Source of the DNA: an uncultured Clostridium sp.
GTDB lineage: Bacteria; Bacillota; Clostridia; Clostridiales; Clostridiaceae
NCBI RefSeq assembly: GCF_937920395.1
Contig: NZ_CALEVF010000045.1
Coordinates: 1-33,989, forward strand
Direction of reading: 5' to 3'
DNA length: 33,989 nt
Made by a program: the position numbers and the translations under genes. The notes beneath the pieces are model-generated. The model saw only the letters and a list, made by a program, of their open reading frames with translations. It did no database searches and was not told the origin of the DNA. Shown piece by piece: positions 1 to 8,983 of the stretch (position 1 is its first letter; each line of letters starts with the position of its first letter).

Positions 1-110
1 CACGGTGGTGTGAGAGGTCGCTAAATAAACTAATTATTTAGCTCCTACTCGATTTGTCTTAACAAATATTAAATAAGGTTTTACAAAAAAATATACGAGG
101 GGGAATTACC
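1..110 (+). other. Leader of the thiamine-uptake operon with a hairpin
   Basis: This is the untranslated stretch before the first gene. Positions 20-28 pair perfectly with 34-42 around the loop ACTAA, and the helix may extend through 12-17 with 44-50 after an internal mismatch. Operons of this content are often controlled by a TPP riboswitch, but none of its conserved core is visible here. The window cuts the region, so an upstream aptamer cannot be excluded. The hairpin lacks a T-run and does not look like a terminator. A strong GAGGGGG ribosome binding site lies just before the ATG at 111. Confidence 0.35.
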
Positions 111-401
111 ATGCCAGTTGTAAATGTAAGTCTTCAAGTTATTCCAGTTGTAACAGAGAATAGAATTTATCCAGTGGTGGATAAGGTTATAGAGTATATT
201 AAGTCGCGAGGAGTGAAATATGAGGTAGGGCCAATGGAAACCACCATGGAGGGAGAATTAAGTCTACTGCTCGAAATCGTAGAGAAGGCTCAAGAAATTT
301 GTGTAGCGAGTGGAGCATCTAGAGTACTATCTGTAGTGAAAATTGATTATAAGGCTGAAGGCGTGACAATGAATGAAAAAATATATAAATATAGAAAATA
401 A
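111..401 (+). CDS. MTH1187-family thiamine-binding protein
   Basis: A 96-residue protein of the MTH1187/YqgV family (ferredoxin-like alpha/beta fold; members bind thiamine or related pyrimidines). Family marks are the opening MPVVNVSLQV, the Y-x-V-G-P-M-E-T-T-x-E-G segment at about residues 38-48 and the closing S-R-V-x-S-V-V-K-I-D strand. It is the first gene of an operon with a complete ThiXYZ-type transporter, and its end overlaps the permease start by 29 bases, so the two are probably translationally coupled. Inference: it buffers or senses thiamine or its pyrimidine precursor in the cytoplasm, analogous to YkoF in other thiamine transport operons. The start has an excellent ribosome binding site about 8 bases upstream. 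Confidence 0.85.
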   Translation: MPVVNVSLQVIPVVTENRIYPVVDKVIEYIKSRGVKYEVGPMETTMEGELSLLLEIVEKAQEICVASGASRVLSVVKIDYKAEGVTMNEKIYKYRK

Positions 402-1149
402 GATTATACCTATAGTTTTTCAAATAGTAATTCTTTTGATATGGCAGGTAGCTGTAGACAAGTGGAAGGTTCCACAGTACATATTGCCTTCACCAAAAGA
501 CATTATTATTACTTTAGTTAATATATTACCAAACATTACTAGCCATATTTACACAACTTTATATGAGGCATTGATTGGGTTTACGATATCAATTGTGTTT
601 GCATTAATTTTAGCTATACTAATGGATAATGTAAAACTTGTTAAAAAGTGTTTATATCCAATTATAGTAGTATCTCAAACTATTCCTATAATAGCCCTAG
701 CGCCACTTTTTATAATATGGTTTGGTTTTGGGATAATGCCTAAGATAGTAGTTGTAGTGTTGGTATGCTTTTTTCCAATAGTTGTTAGTTTGATTGATGG
801 ATTAGAGTCTGTTGATAATGATATGGTAAACCTCCTAAAGACTATGGGAGCCAGCAAATTTCAAATCTTTACAATGGTGAAACTACCATCTTCTACCGTT
901 AATTTTTTCTCAGGTCTTAGAATAGCTGCCACATATAGTATTATGGGTGCAGTTATTGGTGAATGGCTAGGAGGAGATAAAGGTCTTGGAGTATATATGA
1001 TTAGAGCCAAAAATTCATATTCACTTGATAAAGTTTTTGCTGTAATAATAATTATAGTAATATTAAGCATGGCATTATTTGGACTTCTGTATTTACTACA
1101 ATATATTTTAACTCCTTGGGCTCGAAATTCAAATGAAAACAATAGATAA
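373..1149 (+). CDS. thiX: ABC transporter permease, ThiX/SsuC type
   Basis: A 258-residue integral membrane protein with about six hydrophobic segments, of the binding-protein-dependent transport permease family. The cytoplasmic EAA loop that docks onto the ATPase is visible around residues 155-185, as LLKTMGASKFQIF followed by KLPSS. Lying between a thiamine-binding protein and a Thi5/NMT1-like binding lipoprotein, it is best read as the channel of a pyrimidine (HMP precursor) importer. SsuC/TauC-like permeases for sulfonates have the same fold, so the substrate rests on the neighbours. The ATG lies inside the preceding gene, which fits coupled translation; the following gene starts 39 bases downstream behind its own ribosome binding site. 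Confidence 0.85.
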   Translation: MKKYINIENKIIPIVFQIVILLIWQVAVDKWKVPQYILPSPKDIIITLVNILPNITSHIYTTLYEALIGFTISIVFALILAILMDNVKLVKKCLYPIIVVSQTIPIIALAPLFIIWFGFGIMPKIVVVVLVCFFPIVVSLIDGLESVDNDMVNLLKTMGASKFQIFTMVKLPSSTVNFFSGLRIAATYSIMGAVIGEWLGGDKGLGVYMIRAKNSYSLDKVFAVIIIIVILSMALFGLLYLLQYILTPWARNSNENNR

Positions 1150-1188
1150 AAATAAACGGTACATATTATTATATTTGGGGGTAAAGTT

Positions 1189-2193
1189 ATGTTAAAAAAA
1201 TCAATTGCTTTATTATTAGCGACTTCAATGGTCATAGTTATGTTTACGGGTTGTGGTGTTAAAAAAGATAATTCGAAAAAGGAGGTTACATTAAAAAAAA
1301 TTACTGTTATTTTAGATTGGATACCAAACACCAACCATACGGGTTTATATGTTGCAAAAGATAAGGGATATTATAAAGAGCAAGGGCTTGATGTGGAAAT
1401 TATTCAGCCAGCACAGGGAAGTACAACAAGCTTAATTGCTGCAGGTAAAGGAGATTTCGGTGTAAGCTATCAAGAAGATGTGACTTATGCAAGAACGGCT
1501 AAAGAGCCACTTCCAGTAAAAGCTATAGCTACAATTATTCAACATAATACATCTGGTTTTGCTGCACCTAAGGCAAAGAATATTAAATCACCTAAGGATT
1601 TTGAAGGGAAAACTTATGGGGGGTGGGGTTCGCCCTCTGAGTCTGCTATATTAAAAGCAATAATGGAAAAAGACAATGCTGATTTTTCAAAACTAAAGAT
1701 AGTTGATGCAGGTACAGATGATTTCTTTGCTGTAACTAAGAAAAATATTGATTTTGAATGGATATTCTACGGTTGGACAGGTATAGAAGCTAAGCTCAAA
1801 AATATACCGATTGATTACATTGATATTGGTAAGTTAAATTCAGATTTAGATTACTATACGCCAGTAATTATAGCTAATGAAAATAAGCTAAAAAAGGATC
1901 CGGAAACAGTAAGAAAATTTTTAGCTGCAACTACAAAAGGGTATGAATATTGCATTGCAAACCCTGAAGAAAGTGCTAAAATATTAGTAAAAAATGCACC
2001 AGAGACAGATAAAAAATTAGCTCTTGAGAGTCAAAAATATATGAAGAATCAGTATAAAGCTGAATCTAAAAAATGGGGCGTAATGAAAACATCGGTTTGG
2101 GATAATTACACTAAATTCCTTTTGGACAGAAAGCTTATACCAAAAGATATGAAGGCGAGTGAGGCATTTACTAATGAGTACTTACCAAAATAA
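1189..2193 (+). CDS. thiY: Substrate-binding lipoprotein, ThiY/NMT1 family
   Basis: A 334-residue extracytoplasmic binding protein. Residues 1-22 form a lipoprotein signal peptide: KK, a hydrophobic core, and a lipobox ending F-T-G-C with the lipidated cysteine at 22. The mature domain opens with [20 protein letters not shown] and continues through [12 protein letters not shown] and [10 protein letters not shown], the hallmarks of the NMT1/THI5-like family whose bacterial members bind N-formyl-aminopyrimidine or HMP for thiamine salvage. In Gram-positive cells it would be anchored to the outer leaflet and feed the permease encoded just upstream. The next gene (ATPase) overlaps its end by 20 bases. 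Taurine or sulfonate binding is an alternative, made less likely by the thiamine-binding gene in the same operon. Confidence 0.85.
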   Translation: MLKKSIALLLATSMVIVMFTGCGVKKDNSKKEVTLKKITVILDWIPNTNHTGLYVAKDKGYYKEQGLDVEIIQPAQGSTTSLIAAGKGDFGVSYQEDVTYARTAKEPLPVKAIATIIQHNTSGFAAPKAKNIKSPKDFEGKTYGGWGSPSESAILKAIMEKDNADFSKLKIVDAGTDDFFAVTKKNIDFEWIFYGWTGIEAKLKNIPIDYIDIGKLNSDLDYYTPVIIANENKLKKDPETVRKFLAATTKGYEYCIANPEESAKILVKNAPETDKKLALESQKYMKNQYKAESKKWGVMKTSVWDNYTKFLLDRKLIPKDMKASEAFTNEYLPK

Positions 2194-2929
2194 TAATATA
2201 AAATTAGTTGTTAAAAATATAGAAAAAAATTTTGAATCTATGAATATAATAAAAAATGTTTCATTTTATGCAAATGAGAATGAATTTGTAAGCCTACTTG
2301 GACCAAGTGGAAGCGGTAAAAGTACCATTTTTAATATTATATCAGGTCTTATGATTCAAGATGCGGGCAGGATCATAATTGATGGTGAAGAATGCTCAAG
2401 TCGACTTAAAAAAGTAAGTTATATGCGCCAAAAGGACTTGCTTCTTCCATGGAAAAATATTATTGATAATGTAACTCTACCTCTTGTTATAAAAGGCAAA
2501 GCTAAAAGAGAGGCAAGGAAACAGGTCCTTGAATATTTTAAAGTTTTTGGACTTGTTGGTTTTGAATATAAATATCCTTTTCAGCTTTCAGGAGGGATGA
2601 GGCAAAGAGCCGCTTTGCTTAGAACATATATGGCATCATCGGATATTATGCTGTTAGATGAACCGTTTGGCGCATTAGATGCTATTACAAGGTCTAAAAT
2701 GCATTCTTGGCTTCTAGATGTAATTAAGGAACTTAAAGCTACCATCATCTTTATAACACATGATATTGAAGAAGCCGTATTCTTATCTGATAGAATATAT
2801 GTATTATCAGATAAACCAGCAACAATAAAAGCAGAAATAATAGTTGATTTGCCTAAAACTCGAACAAAAGATATAGTTACATCAGAAAAATTCAATGAAA
2901 TAAAAAAAGAAATATTACTTGCATTATAA
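2174..2929 (+). CDS. thiZ: ABC transporter ATP-binding protein, ThiZ type
   Basis: A 251-residue cytoplasmic ATPase that powers the thiamine-precursor importer. Visible motifs: Walker [10 protein letters not shown] near residue 50, Q-loop [12 protein letters not shown], signature LSGGMRQR, Walker [13 protein letters not shown] and the switch histidine in [14 protein letters not shown] chose the ATG at 2174 rather than the upstream in-frame GTG at 2159, because GTGAGG at 2159-2164 is then a ribosome binding site nine bases away. This start overlaps the lipoprotein gene by 20 bases, so the operon is tightly coupled. Sequence alone would also fit the SsuB/TauB sulfonate ATPases; the operon partners favour thiamine-pyrimidine transport. 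A terminator follows directly. Confidence 0.87.
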   Translation: MSTYQNNNIKLVVKNIEKNFESMNIIKNVSFYANENEFVSLLGPSGSGKSTIFNIISGLMIQDAGRIIIDGEECSSRLKKVSYMRQKDLLLPWKNIIDNVTLPLVIKGKAKREARKQVLEYFKVFGLVGFEYKYPFQLSGGMRQRAALLRTYMASSDIMLLDEPFGALDAITRSKMHSWLLDVIKELKATIIFITHDIEEAVFLSDRIYVLSDKPATIKAEIIVDLPKTRTKDIVTSEKFNEIKKEILLAL

Positions 2930-2934
2930 ATAAG

Positions 2935-2974
2935 ACACCTAACTTAAAACCTGTTAAGTTAGGTGTTTAATTTT
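2935..2974 (+). terminator. Rho-independent terminator of the thi operon
   Basis: A perfect 12-base-pair stem (2935-2946 with 2955-2966, ACACCTAACTTA and its complement) with an 8-base loop, followed by TTAATTTT. It sits six bases after the ATPase stop codon. Confidence 0.85.
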
Positions 2975-3056
2975 AACATTATTAACAAATGTATGATAGT
3001 ATAGATTAATACTTATTTATCTAATAAAAATATAAGTTAAGCTAGGAGAGATATTT

Positions 3057-4199
3057 ATGAAACAAAATTTAGTTATTGTATTAGCACCGGATTCTTTTAA
3101 AGAAAGTATGACAGCAAAAGAAGTTTGCACAGCAATGGAAAAAGGAATAAAAAAAGCGAATAATAATATTACCTGTGTACACGTTCCAATGGCTGATGGA
3201 GGAGAAGGAACTATGCAGTCATTAGTAGATGCTACTAATGGAAAAGTATATTCTTTAAAAGTAGTTGGACCGCTTGGAAATATGGTAGAAGCACAATACG
3301 GCATTTTAGGACAAGGAGAAGTAGGCATATTAGAAATGGCTAGTGCCAGTGGAATACAGCTAATACCTGCAAGGCAAAGAAATCCTTTATTAACAACAAC
3401 TTATGGTACTGGGCAGCTTATAAATGCTTGTTTAAATCATGGAGTAAAAAAAATATTAATAGGTATTGGTGGAAGTGCTTCAAATGATGGCGGAGCGGGA
3501 GTTGTACAAGCACTTGGTGGAAAATTATTAGATGATCAGGGGAATGAATTAGGTTTTGGTGGTGGAGAATTAGGAAAACTAAATAGCATTGATTTAAAGG
3601 ATTTTGACCCTCGCTTAAAAGAAGTTGTAATTGAAGTAGCTTGTGATGTTAACAATCCACTTTGTGGAGAAAAAGGAGCTTCTAATGTATTTGGTCCACA
3701 AAAGGGAGCCACCAAAGAAATGATAGAAATATTAGATGATAATTTGAAACACTATGCAGATATAATAAAAAAACAATTTGGTAAAGATGTTATAGATGAA
3801 ACAGGTGCTGGAGCAGCAGGAGGTCTCGGGGCTGGACTTTTGGCATTTTTAAATGGTACTTTGAAAAAAGGTATTGAAATGGTAATTGAATATACTGGAT
3901 TAGAACAAAAAGTAAAAGATGCAGATATGGTTTGGACTGGAGAAGGAAGTATAGATTATCAAACTCAATATGGAAAAACTCCTTTTGGTGTTGCAGCAGT
4001 TGCTAGTAAACACAATAAGCCAGTGATTGCACTCGCCGGAAGGGTTGGAGAAGGCATAGATATATTGTATGAAAGTGGAATAGATTCAATATTTGGCATC
4101 ATGCAAGGAGTAACTTCTATGGAGGAAGCTCTAGTTAATGGAAAGGAAAATGTTGAAAAAACATCTGAAAATATAATAAGACTTATGAACTTATTATAA
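3057..4199 (+). CDS. glxK: Glycerate 2-kinase (GlxK/GarK family)
   Basis: A 380-residue kinase that phosphorylates D-glycerate with ATP, feeding phosphoglycerate into glycolysis. The length is standard for the class II glycerate kinase family. Family landmarks are the N-terminal LAPDSFKESMTA, the PMADGGEGT loop near residue 45, IGIGGSASNDGGAG near residues 138-151, and DMVWTGEGSIDYQT in the C-terminal half. AGGAGAG lies just upstream of the ATG. It is a single gene between the thi terminator and the tRNA unit, with no partner gene for glycerate formation nearby, so its pathway (glycerate, glycolate or sugar acid use) cannot be read from context. I see no truncation or missing motif. Confidence 0.93.
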   Translation: MKQNLVIVLAPDSFKESMTAKEVCTAMEKGIKKANNNITCVHVPMADGGEGTMQSLVDATNGKVYSLKVVGPLGNMVEAQYGILGQGEVGILEMASASGIQLIPARQRNPLLTTTYGTGQLINACLNHGVKKILIGIGGSASNDGGAGVVQALGGKLLDDQGNELGFGGGELGKLNSIDLKDFDPRLKEVVIEVACDVNNPLCGEKGASNVFGPQKGATKEMIEILDDNLKHYADIIKKQFGKDVIDETGAGAAGGLGAGLLAFLNGTLKKGIEMVIEYTGLEQKVKDADMVWTGEGSIDYQTQYGKTPFGVAAVASKHNKPVIALAGRVGEGIDILYESGIDSIFGIMQGVTSMEEALVNGKENVEKTSENIIRLMNLL

Positions 4200-4289
4200 T
4201 TTGCTGAAATGGTATAAGCATAAGTTGAACAAAATAGTGATATTAATAATGTATAAAAAAGTATAAAATTATTTATTTTAAATATTTAT

Positions 4290-4318
4290 TTGACATATGC
4301 TGCATTCCGAGGTATACT
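4290..4318 (+). promoter_or_regulatory. Sigma-A promoter of the tRNA unit
   Basis: TTGACA at 4290-4295 and TATACT at 4313-4318 with a 17-base spacer, a near-consensus housekeeping promoter. It ends 43 bases before tRNA-Glu and fits a stable-RNA transcription unit closed by the hairpin at 4574. Confidence 0.85.
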
Positions 4319-4361
4319 ATATCTCGTAGTGCAAATAACTACTAGCGCAAATAGCTAATAT

Positions 4362-4436
4362 GGCTCCTTGGTCAAGAGGTTAAGACGCCACCCTCTCACG
4401 GTGGATTCAGGGGTTCAATTCCCCTAGGAGTCACCA
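4362..4436 (+). tRNA. tRNA-Glu(CTC)
   Basis: A 75-base tRNA with encoded CCA. The acceptor GGCTCCT pairs with AGGAGTC (one G-T pair), the D stem is GTC/GAC, the anticodon stem CCACC/GGTGG closes the loop CTCTCAC, and the T arm AGGGG-TTCAATT-CCCCT is complete. The anticodon CTC reads the glutamate codon GAG. This is a secondary isoacceptor in AT-rich clostridia, which mainly use a TTC tRNA for Glu. Confidence 0.95.
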
Positions 4437-4448
4437 TTTATTTTCTAT

Positions 4449-4523
4449 TGGGGTGTAGCCAAGCGGTAAGGCACTAGACTCTGACTCTGGCATTCGCAGG
4501 TTCGAATCCTGCCACTCTAGCCA
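4449..4523 (+). tRNA. tRNA-Gln(CTG)
   Basis: A 75-base tRNA with encoded CCA, starting 13 bases after tRNA-Glu. The acceptor TGGGGTG pairs with CACTCTA (two G-T pairs), with G as discriminator base. The D arm GCC...GGC and the T arm with GTTCGAATC are intact. The anticodon stem CTAGA/TCTGG closes the loop CTCTGAC, giving anticodon CTG for the glutamine codon CAG. The weak U1-A72 first pair is typical of bacterial tRNA-Gln. Confidence 0.95.
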
Positions 4524-4573
4524 AAAATTTAATCAAATTAAGAATAATAGTTTTTTAATATGATGAATATAAG

Positions 4574-4614
4574 TAATCCTAGCATAAATTTATTTTGCTA
4601 GGATTATTTTTTAT
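4574..4614 (+). terminator. Rho-independent terminator of the tRNA unit
   Basis: A perfect 11-base-pair stem (4574-4584, TAATCCTAGCA, with 4596-4606), an 11-base loop and a run of six T after it. It lies 50 bases after tRNA-Gln and upstream of the helicase gene. Confidence 0.85.
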
Positions 4615-4705
4615 TTATTTAAAGATTGAAAATGATAATTTATCTGAAAATATTTTTTAGAAACACACATACACCAAGAACTAGAAAACTTGAGGGGTGA
4701 AATTT

Positions 4706-7700
4706 TTGAATGATAATATTGATGTTAATGAAGAGATAATACTAGAAAATACTGATAAAGAGACTTATATTGTCGGTAAAAATTATTATTTAAATAATAA
4801 AGTTAAGGACATAGATGTGGAAATAGAAGATATAGATAAACCAGAAGAAAATACACGGACTACCATAACTTCAAATGTAGAGTTACCAAATCTTGATTTA
4901 TATAAAGTAGACGTTAGTTTTGATAATGTGGATTTATTTATAAACTATAATTGTGATTGCAATAAATATAGTTTTGGTTATTATGGACGAAGAAATATGT
5001 GCAAACATGTTGTGGCTACGTTATTAAAGTATGTTAATGAGAAAGAACAAATTATTAAAGTGAAGAAAATGATTAAAACAAATAATCTAATTAAACAAAT
5101 TACTAATAGCATAAATGTAGCTCAAAGATCAAAAATATACTTAAATATAGAAATAAAATATGAGCACGAATCTAGAGGCGATAACACAAAATCATTTGTG
5201 AGCTTAAAGATTGGTGAGGAAAAGAAATACGTAGTTAAGAACATAAAAGAATTCTTAATTTGTTATAATAAAAGTTTTGAGCCTATGGAATTTGGGAAGA
5301 AATTTACATATGATCCGTGTTTGCATTCTTTTAAAGACGAAGATCTAAATATAATAGAGCTTTTTAAAGAAGCAGGTGAACTTCAATCTGTTGCAGGGTC
5401 AGCTAACACATATAAGAGTAATGCAGTAAAGTTTCTTTCAGGTAAAAAAGCTTTTTTTACAGATAGTATGATTAAAAGATTATTAAAGTACTTATACAAT
5501 AGAGATTTAACTGTTGTTATAAAAGGTGAAACTTTTACTAATATACACATAGAAAAGGAACCTATGCCTCTAGAGTTTAATATAAATAGGCAAGAAAATA
5601 AATTTATACTAGAGCAGAAGGGTAATATGCCTATTTCATTAACTAGTGATGGTGAATTCTTTTTTTATGAAGGAAAGATATATGAGCCACCAGTTGCACA
5701 AAGAGATTCTTATATGCCCTTTTATAATAGATTTAACGATGAAAAAAATGGTTGCATAGAATTTTATGAAGAAGAGAAAGATGATGTAGCATCATTTGTA
5801 CTTCCGACATTAAATAAAATAAGTAATAAAGTTGATATAAATATGTCACTTAAAAATGAATTTTATATAAAAGAACTTAAGCCAATTGTTTATTTTGAAA
5901 AGAAGTCTGAAAATGTTGAGGCTCTTTTAACTTTCAAATATGGAAATGTTGAAATAGACCCTTTTAATAGTAAAGATAACAAAACACAAGAGGGAAGAAC
6001 ACTTATAAGAGATATGGATAAAGAAATGAGTATTATAAATCAATTTGATCAAGCTGGGTTTGTTCGTACGAATAATAGTTTTGAAATGTTAGATGAGGAA
6101 AAACTTTTAGAGTTTTTGGTTTCAGGGCTCGCAAAGCTTCAGCAAATGGCAGAGGTTTATTATTCTGAGGAGTTTAAAAAAATTAGTGTTCATGGAAATT
6201 CTGGATATAAGTCAAATATTACACTTAATAAAGATAATCTATTAGAATTCAATTTTAGTATTGAAGGTGTAGATAATATTGAACTTAAGAATATTTTTGT
6301 TTCACTAAGAGAAAAGAGAAAGTATCATAGGCTTAAAAATGGAAGTTTTGTATTGCTAAATTCCAATAATTTACTGAAAGTTGCCCAAATGATAGAGTAT
6401 CTAAATATAAAAGATAAAGATATTTCAAAAAATAAAATTCTACTTTCTAAATATAATGTTTTATACATAGAAGAAAAATTAAAACGAGAAAAAATAGATT
6501 TTGTTGATACAAATAAAAAATTTAAAGAGTTAGTTCATGATTTAAAAAATACAAAGGAATTGAAAGTAACAATTCCAAGTTCTTTAGATAATATAATGAG
6601 AGATTATCAAAAAGTTGGATTTAAATGGTTGAAAACTCTAGCAAAATGTGGGTTCGGAGGAATACTCGCTGACGAAATGGGTCTTGGAAAAACGCTACAA
6701 GCTATAGCATTTATTCAGTCTGAAGTGGAGGAGAATGATGAAAAACAACCAACACTAGTAATATGTCCAACTTCAGTTGTATATAATTGGAAGGATGAAA
6801 TAGAAAAGTTTTCACCAACACTAAATTGTATAGTAATATCCGGGAATAAACGTCAGAGAGAAGAACAAAAACAAAACATAAAGGACTATGATGTGATTAT
6901 AACATCGTATGCTCTTATAAGGCGAGACCTTGAGGAGTATAAAAAGATTCAATTTAGGTATTGTTTTTTAGATGAGGCCCAGTTTATTAAAAATTTTAAT
7001 TCTCAAAATGCTGCGGCTGTAAAAAGTTTGAATGCCGTAGGCAGATTTGCACTTACGGGAACACCTATTGAAAATTCTCTTACTGAACTTTGGTCGATTT
7101 TTGATTTTATAATGCCAGGTTATATGTTAAATCATAGTGCTTTTTCAAAAAAATATGAAGCACCAATTGTGAAAGATGGAAATGCAAATGCCTTAAAGGA
7201 ATTAAATAATCATGTAAAACCATTTATACTTAGGCGAACAAAGGTTGAAGTTGCAAAAGATTTACCAGCAAAAATAGAACATAGGATTTCAGTGGAAATG
7301 ACACCGGCGCAGAAGAAGATCTATTTAGCTTATTTAAAGGATGCTAAAGGAGAACTAGAAGAAGACGTTAGGGAGAAAGGATTTAATAAAAGTAAGTTTA
7401 AAGTACTTTCAATATTAACAAGGCTAAGGCAGATATGTTGCGATCCATCTACTTTTATAGAAAATTATAATGGAGGTAGTGGCAAAATGGAAGCTTTAGA
7501 TGAAATCTTGGATAATAGTTTAGAGCAAGGTCATAGAATATTAATATTTTCTCAATTTACAAGAGTGTTAAAGAATATTGCAAGTAGGTTAGATGATAAG
7601 GGGATAAACTATATGTATCTTGATGGTTCAATAAAAGCAGAAAAAAGAGTCAAAATGGTGAAGAGTTTTAATGAAGGTGAGTCTCAAATATTCTTAATTT

Positions 7701-7996
7701 CTCTAAAAGCTGGGGGGACTGGTATAAACCTCACAGGTGCAGATATGGTTATACACTTTGATCCATGGTGGAATCCGGCTGTAGAAGCACAAGCAACAGA
7801 TAGAGCTCATAGAATTGGGCAGAAAAAAACAGTAGAGGTTATAAAATTAATAGCAAGAGGGACTATAGAAGAAAAAATATTTAAGCTTCAAGAAAAGAAA
7901 AAAGAAATTACTCAGAGTGTTATTAATGATGAAACAGGAGCAGAATTGTTCTTATCACAGATGAATCAAAATGATATTGAAGATTTATTTCTTTGA
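4706..7996 (+). CDS. SNF2-family DEAD/DEAH helicase with SWIM zinc finger
   Basis: A protein of about 1096 residues. A SWIM zinc finger (C83, C85, C99, H101) is followed by a long bacterial SNF2-associated region and, from about residue 630, the two-lobed SNF2 ATPase. Visible motifs: I (ADEMGLGKT, near 655), II (DEAQ, near 756), III (LTGTPIENS), IV (ILIFSQF), V (SLKAGGTGINLTGAD) and VI (QATDRAHRIGQ, near 1031). It should be an ATP-driven DNA or nucleoprotein translocase; the cellular role of this clostridial type is not settled. The start is TTG at 4706: AGGGGTGA at 4693-4700 is then correctly spaced, whereas the in-frame GTG at 4697 lies inside that ribosome binding site. It is monocistronic, with hairpins on both sides. 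Confidence 0.92.
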   Translation: MNDNIDVNEEIILENTDKETYIVGKNYYLNNKVKDIDVEIEDIDKPEENTRTTITSNVELPNLDLYKVDVSFDNVDLFINYNCDCNKYSFGYYGRRNMCKHVVATLLKYVNEKEQIIKVKKMIKTNNLIKQITNSINVAQRSKIYLNIEIKYEHESRGDNTKSFVSLKIGEEKKYVVKNIKEFLICYNKSFEPMEFGKKFTYDPCLHSFKDEDLNIIELFKEAGELQSVAGSANTYKSNAVKFLSGKKAFFTDSMIKRLLKYLYNRDLTVVIKGETFTNIHIEKEPMPLEFNINRQENKFILEQKGNMPISLTSDGEFFFYEGKIYEPPVAQRDSYMPFYNRFNDEKNGCIEFYEEEKDDVASFVLPTLNKISNKVDINMSLKNEFYIKELKPIVYFEKKSENVEALLTFKYGNVEIDPFNSKDNKTQEGRTLIRDMDKEMSIINQFDQAGFVRTNNSFEMLDEEKLLEFLVSGLAKLQQMAEVYYSEEFKKISVHGNSGYKSNITLNKDNLLEFNFSIEGVDNIELKNIFVSLREKRKYHRLKNGSFVLLNSNNLLKVAQMIEYLNIKDKDISKNKILLSKYNVLYIEEKLKREKIDFVDTNKKFKELVHDLKNTKELKVTIPSSLDNIMRDYQKVGFKWLKTLAKCGFGGILADEMGLGKTLQAIAFIQSEVEENDEKQPTLVICPTSVVYNWKDEIEKFSPTLNCIVISGNKRQREEQKQNIKDYDVIITSYALIRRDLEEYKKIQFRYCFLDEAQFIKNFNSQNAAAVKSLNAVGRFALTGTPIENSLTELWSIFDFIMPGYMLNHSAFSKKYEAPIVKDGNANALKELNNHVKPFILRRTKVEVAKDLPAKIEHRISVEMTPAQKKIYLAYLKDAKGELEEDVREKGFNKSKFKVLSILTRLRQICCDPSTFIENYNGGSGKMEALDEILDNSLEQGHRILIFSQFTRVLKNIASRLDDKGINYMYLDGSIKAEKRVKMVKSFNEGESQIFLISLKAGGTGINLTGADMVIHFDPWWNPAVEAQATDRAHRIGQKKTVEVIKLIARGTIEEKIFKLQEKKKEITQSVINDETGAELFLSQMNQNDIEDLFL

Positions 7997-8045
7997 AAAG
8001 CAGGTATAGACCTAAGGTTTGGGTTCTATGCTTGCTTTTATGTTA
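7996..8045. terminator. Bidirectional terminator between convergent genes
   Basis: A long imperfect hairpin: 7996-8010 pairs with 8025-8039 (two G-T pairs), extended by CC/GG inside, with T-rich sequence on both exits. It separates the helicase gene from the convergent metallo-hydrolase gene. Confidence 0.7.
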
Positions 8046-8046
8046 T

Positions 8047-8871
8047 TTAAAATTTTACAGTTTGTCCTACATCGATAATTTTTATACTTCCATCATTTAT
8101 TCTTTTTAATGTATTAATAGTATCATCATCCTTATCTTGAGCTAAAATATAAGTTTTATAATGAATAGGTATCATTATTTTAGTTTTTGTCATTTTAAAC
8201 ATTTCAAAGCTTTGCTCTGGGGAGCAGTGCATCTTTTGAAATTCATCAGGTTTATAGCAGCCTACAGGCATAATAGCTACATCTGATACTAAACCTTTAT
8301 ATGCATCAGTGAGAGCTGTGTCACCGGCAAAAAAGACCTTTTTAAGGCATCTTTCAATTAAGTAGGAGTTGCTTTCAGCTTTAGCGCCCCAAGGATATCG
8401 TCTTCCATCATGATTTGCTTTTAGTGCCTTTATTTTTATGTATCTATCACAATACGATTCATTATGTTTTAGAAGTACTATATTTTTAAAACCTAAAATT
8501 TTTAAAGAAATTTTTAAATTTTCAGGAGCAATGACAATAGCACTTTTATTTATTTTCCTAAGAGTTGAATAATTCATATGATCCATATGACCATGAGAAA
8601 GAAGTAGGTAATCAATATTAATGGACGCTAAATTTAAAGATGGTTTAACTAACCTTCTTAGTTCACCAAGATTTAAACTAGTTACTGGATCAGTTACTAT
8701 AATTTTATCATTTAAATTAATAACTACAGTAGCATGGCCTACCCAATGAATAGAATTTTTTACTATAGGCTCATATAATGGAGTTTTTATTGGATTAAAA
8801 TACAACTTAAAGTTTCTATAATGTAACTTATACATATATTCAATTATTTTAGCTAATCTAGCAAATATCAT
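8047..8871 (-). CDS. MBL-fold metal-dependent hydrolase (NAPE-PLD/UlaG-like)
   Basis: A 274-residue metallo-beta-lactamase-superfamily protein. The zinc-binding signature SHGHMDH occupies residues 92-98 (H93, H95, D97, H98). Further metal ligands are the histidine in KANHDG, the aspartate in FAGDTA and the histidine in IPIHYKT. The opening IHWVGHATVVI near residue 41 and the absence of extra domains place it in the Lactamase_B_2 group that includes NAPE-PLD-like phosphodiesterases and UlaG-like lactonases. The substrate cannot be told. The first 35 residues are basic and partly hydrophobic, so peripheral membrane attachment is possible. The start has AGAGGT six bases upstream. It is a single gene with no informative neighbours. 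Confidence 0.85.
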   Translation of the reverse strand: MIFARLAKIIEYMYKLHYRNFKLYFNPIKTPLYEPIVKNSIHWVGHATVVINLNDKIIVTDPVTSLNLGELRRLVKPSLNLASINIDYLLLSHGHMDHMNYSTLRKINKSAIVIAPENLKISLKILGFKNIVLLKHNESYCDRYIKIKALKANHDGRRYPWGAKAESNSYLIERCLKKVFFAGDTALTDAYKGLVSDVAIMPVGCYKPDEFQKMHCSPEQSFEMFKMTKTKIMIPIHYKTYILAQDKDDDTINTLKRINDGSIKIIDVGQTVKF

Positions 8872-8983
8872 TTTATACCTCTTACTTTTATATTTATTTT
8901 ATAGTAAATAACTATATTTTTATTATACCATAACATTGCATAGGCCTTATAGTCAGTTAAAACATTACAAATCCAAATAAATA

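Noticed and set aside
861..1334. A 157-residue open frame on the minus strand across the permease end and the lipoprotein start
   Set aside because: It is antisense to two well-supported genes, has no recognisable domain and is explained by the AT-rich coding strand opposite.
2971..2988. TTAACAA upstream of glycerate kinase as a possible Rex site
   Set aside because: The left half matches at only four of seven positions, about what AT-rich DNA gives by chance.
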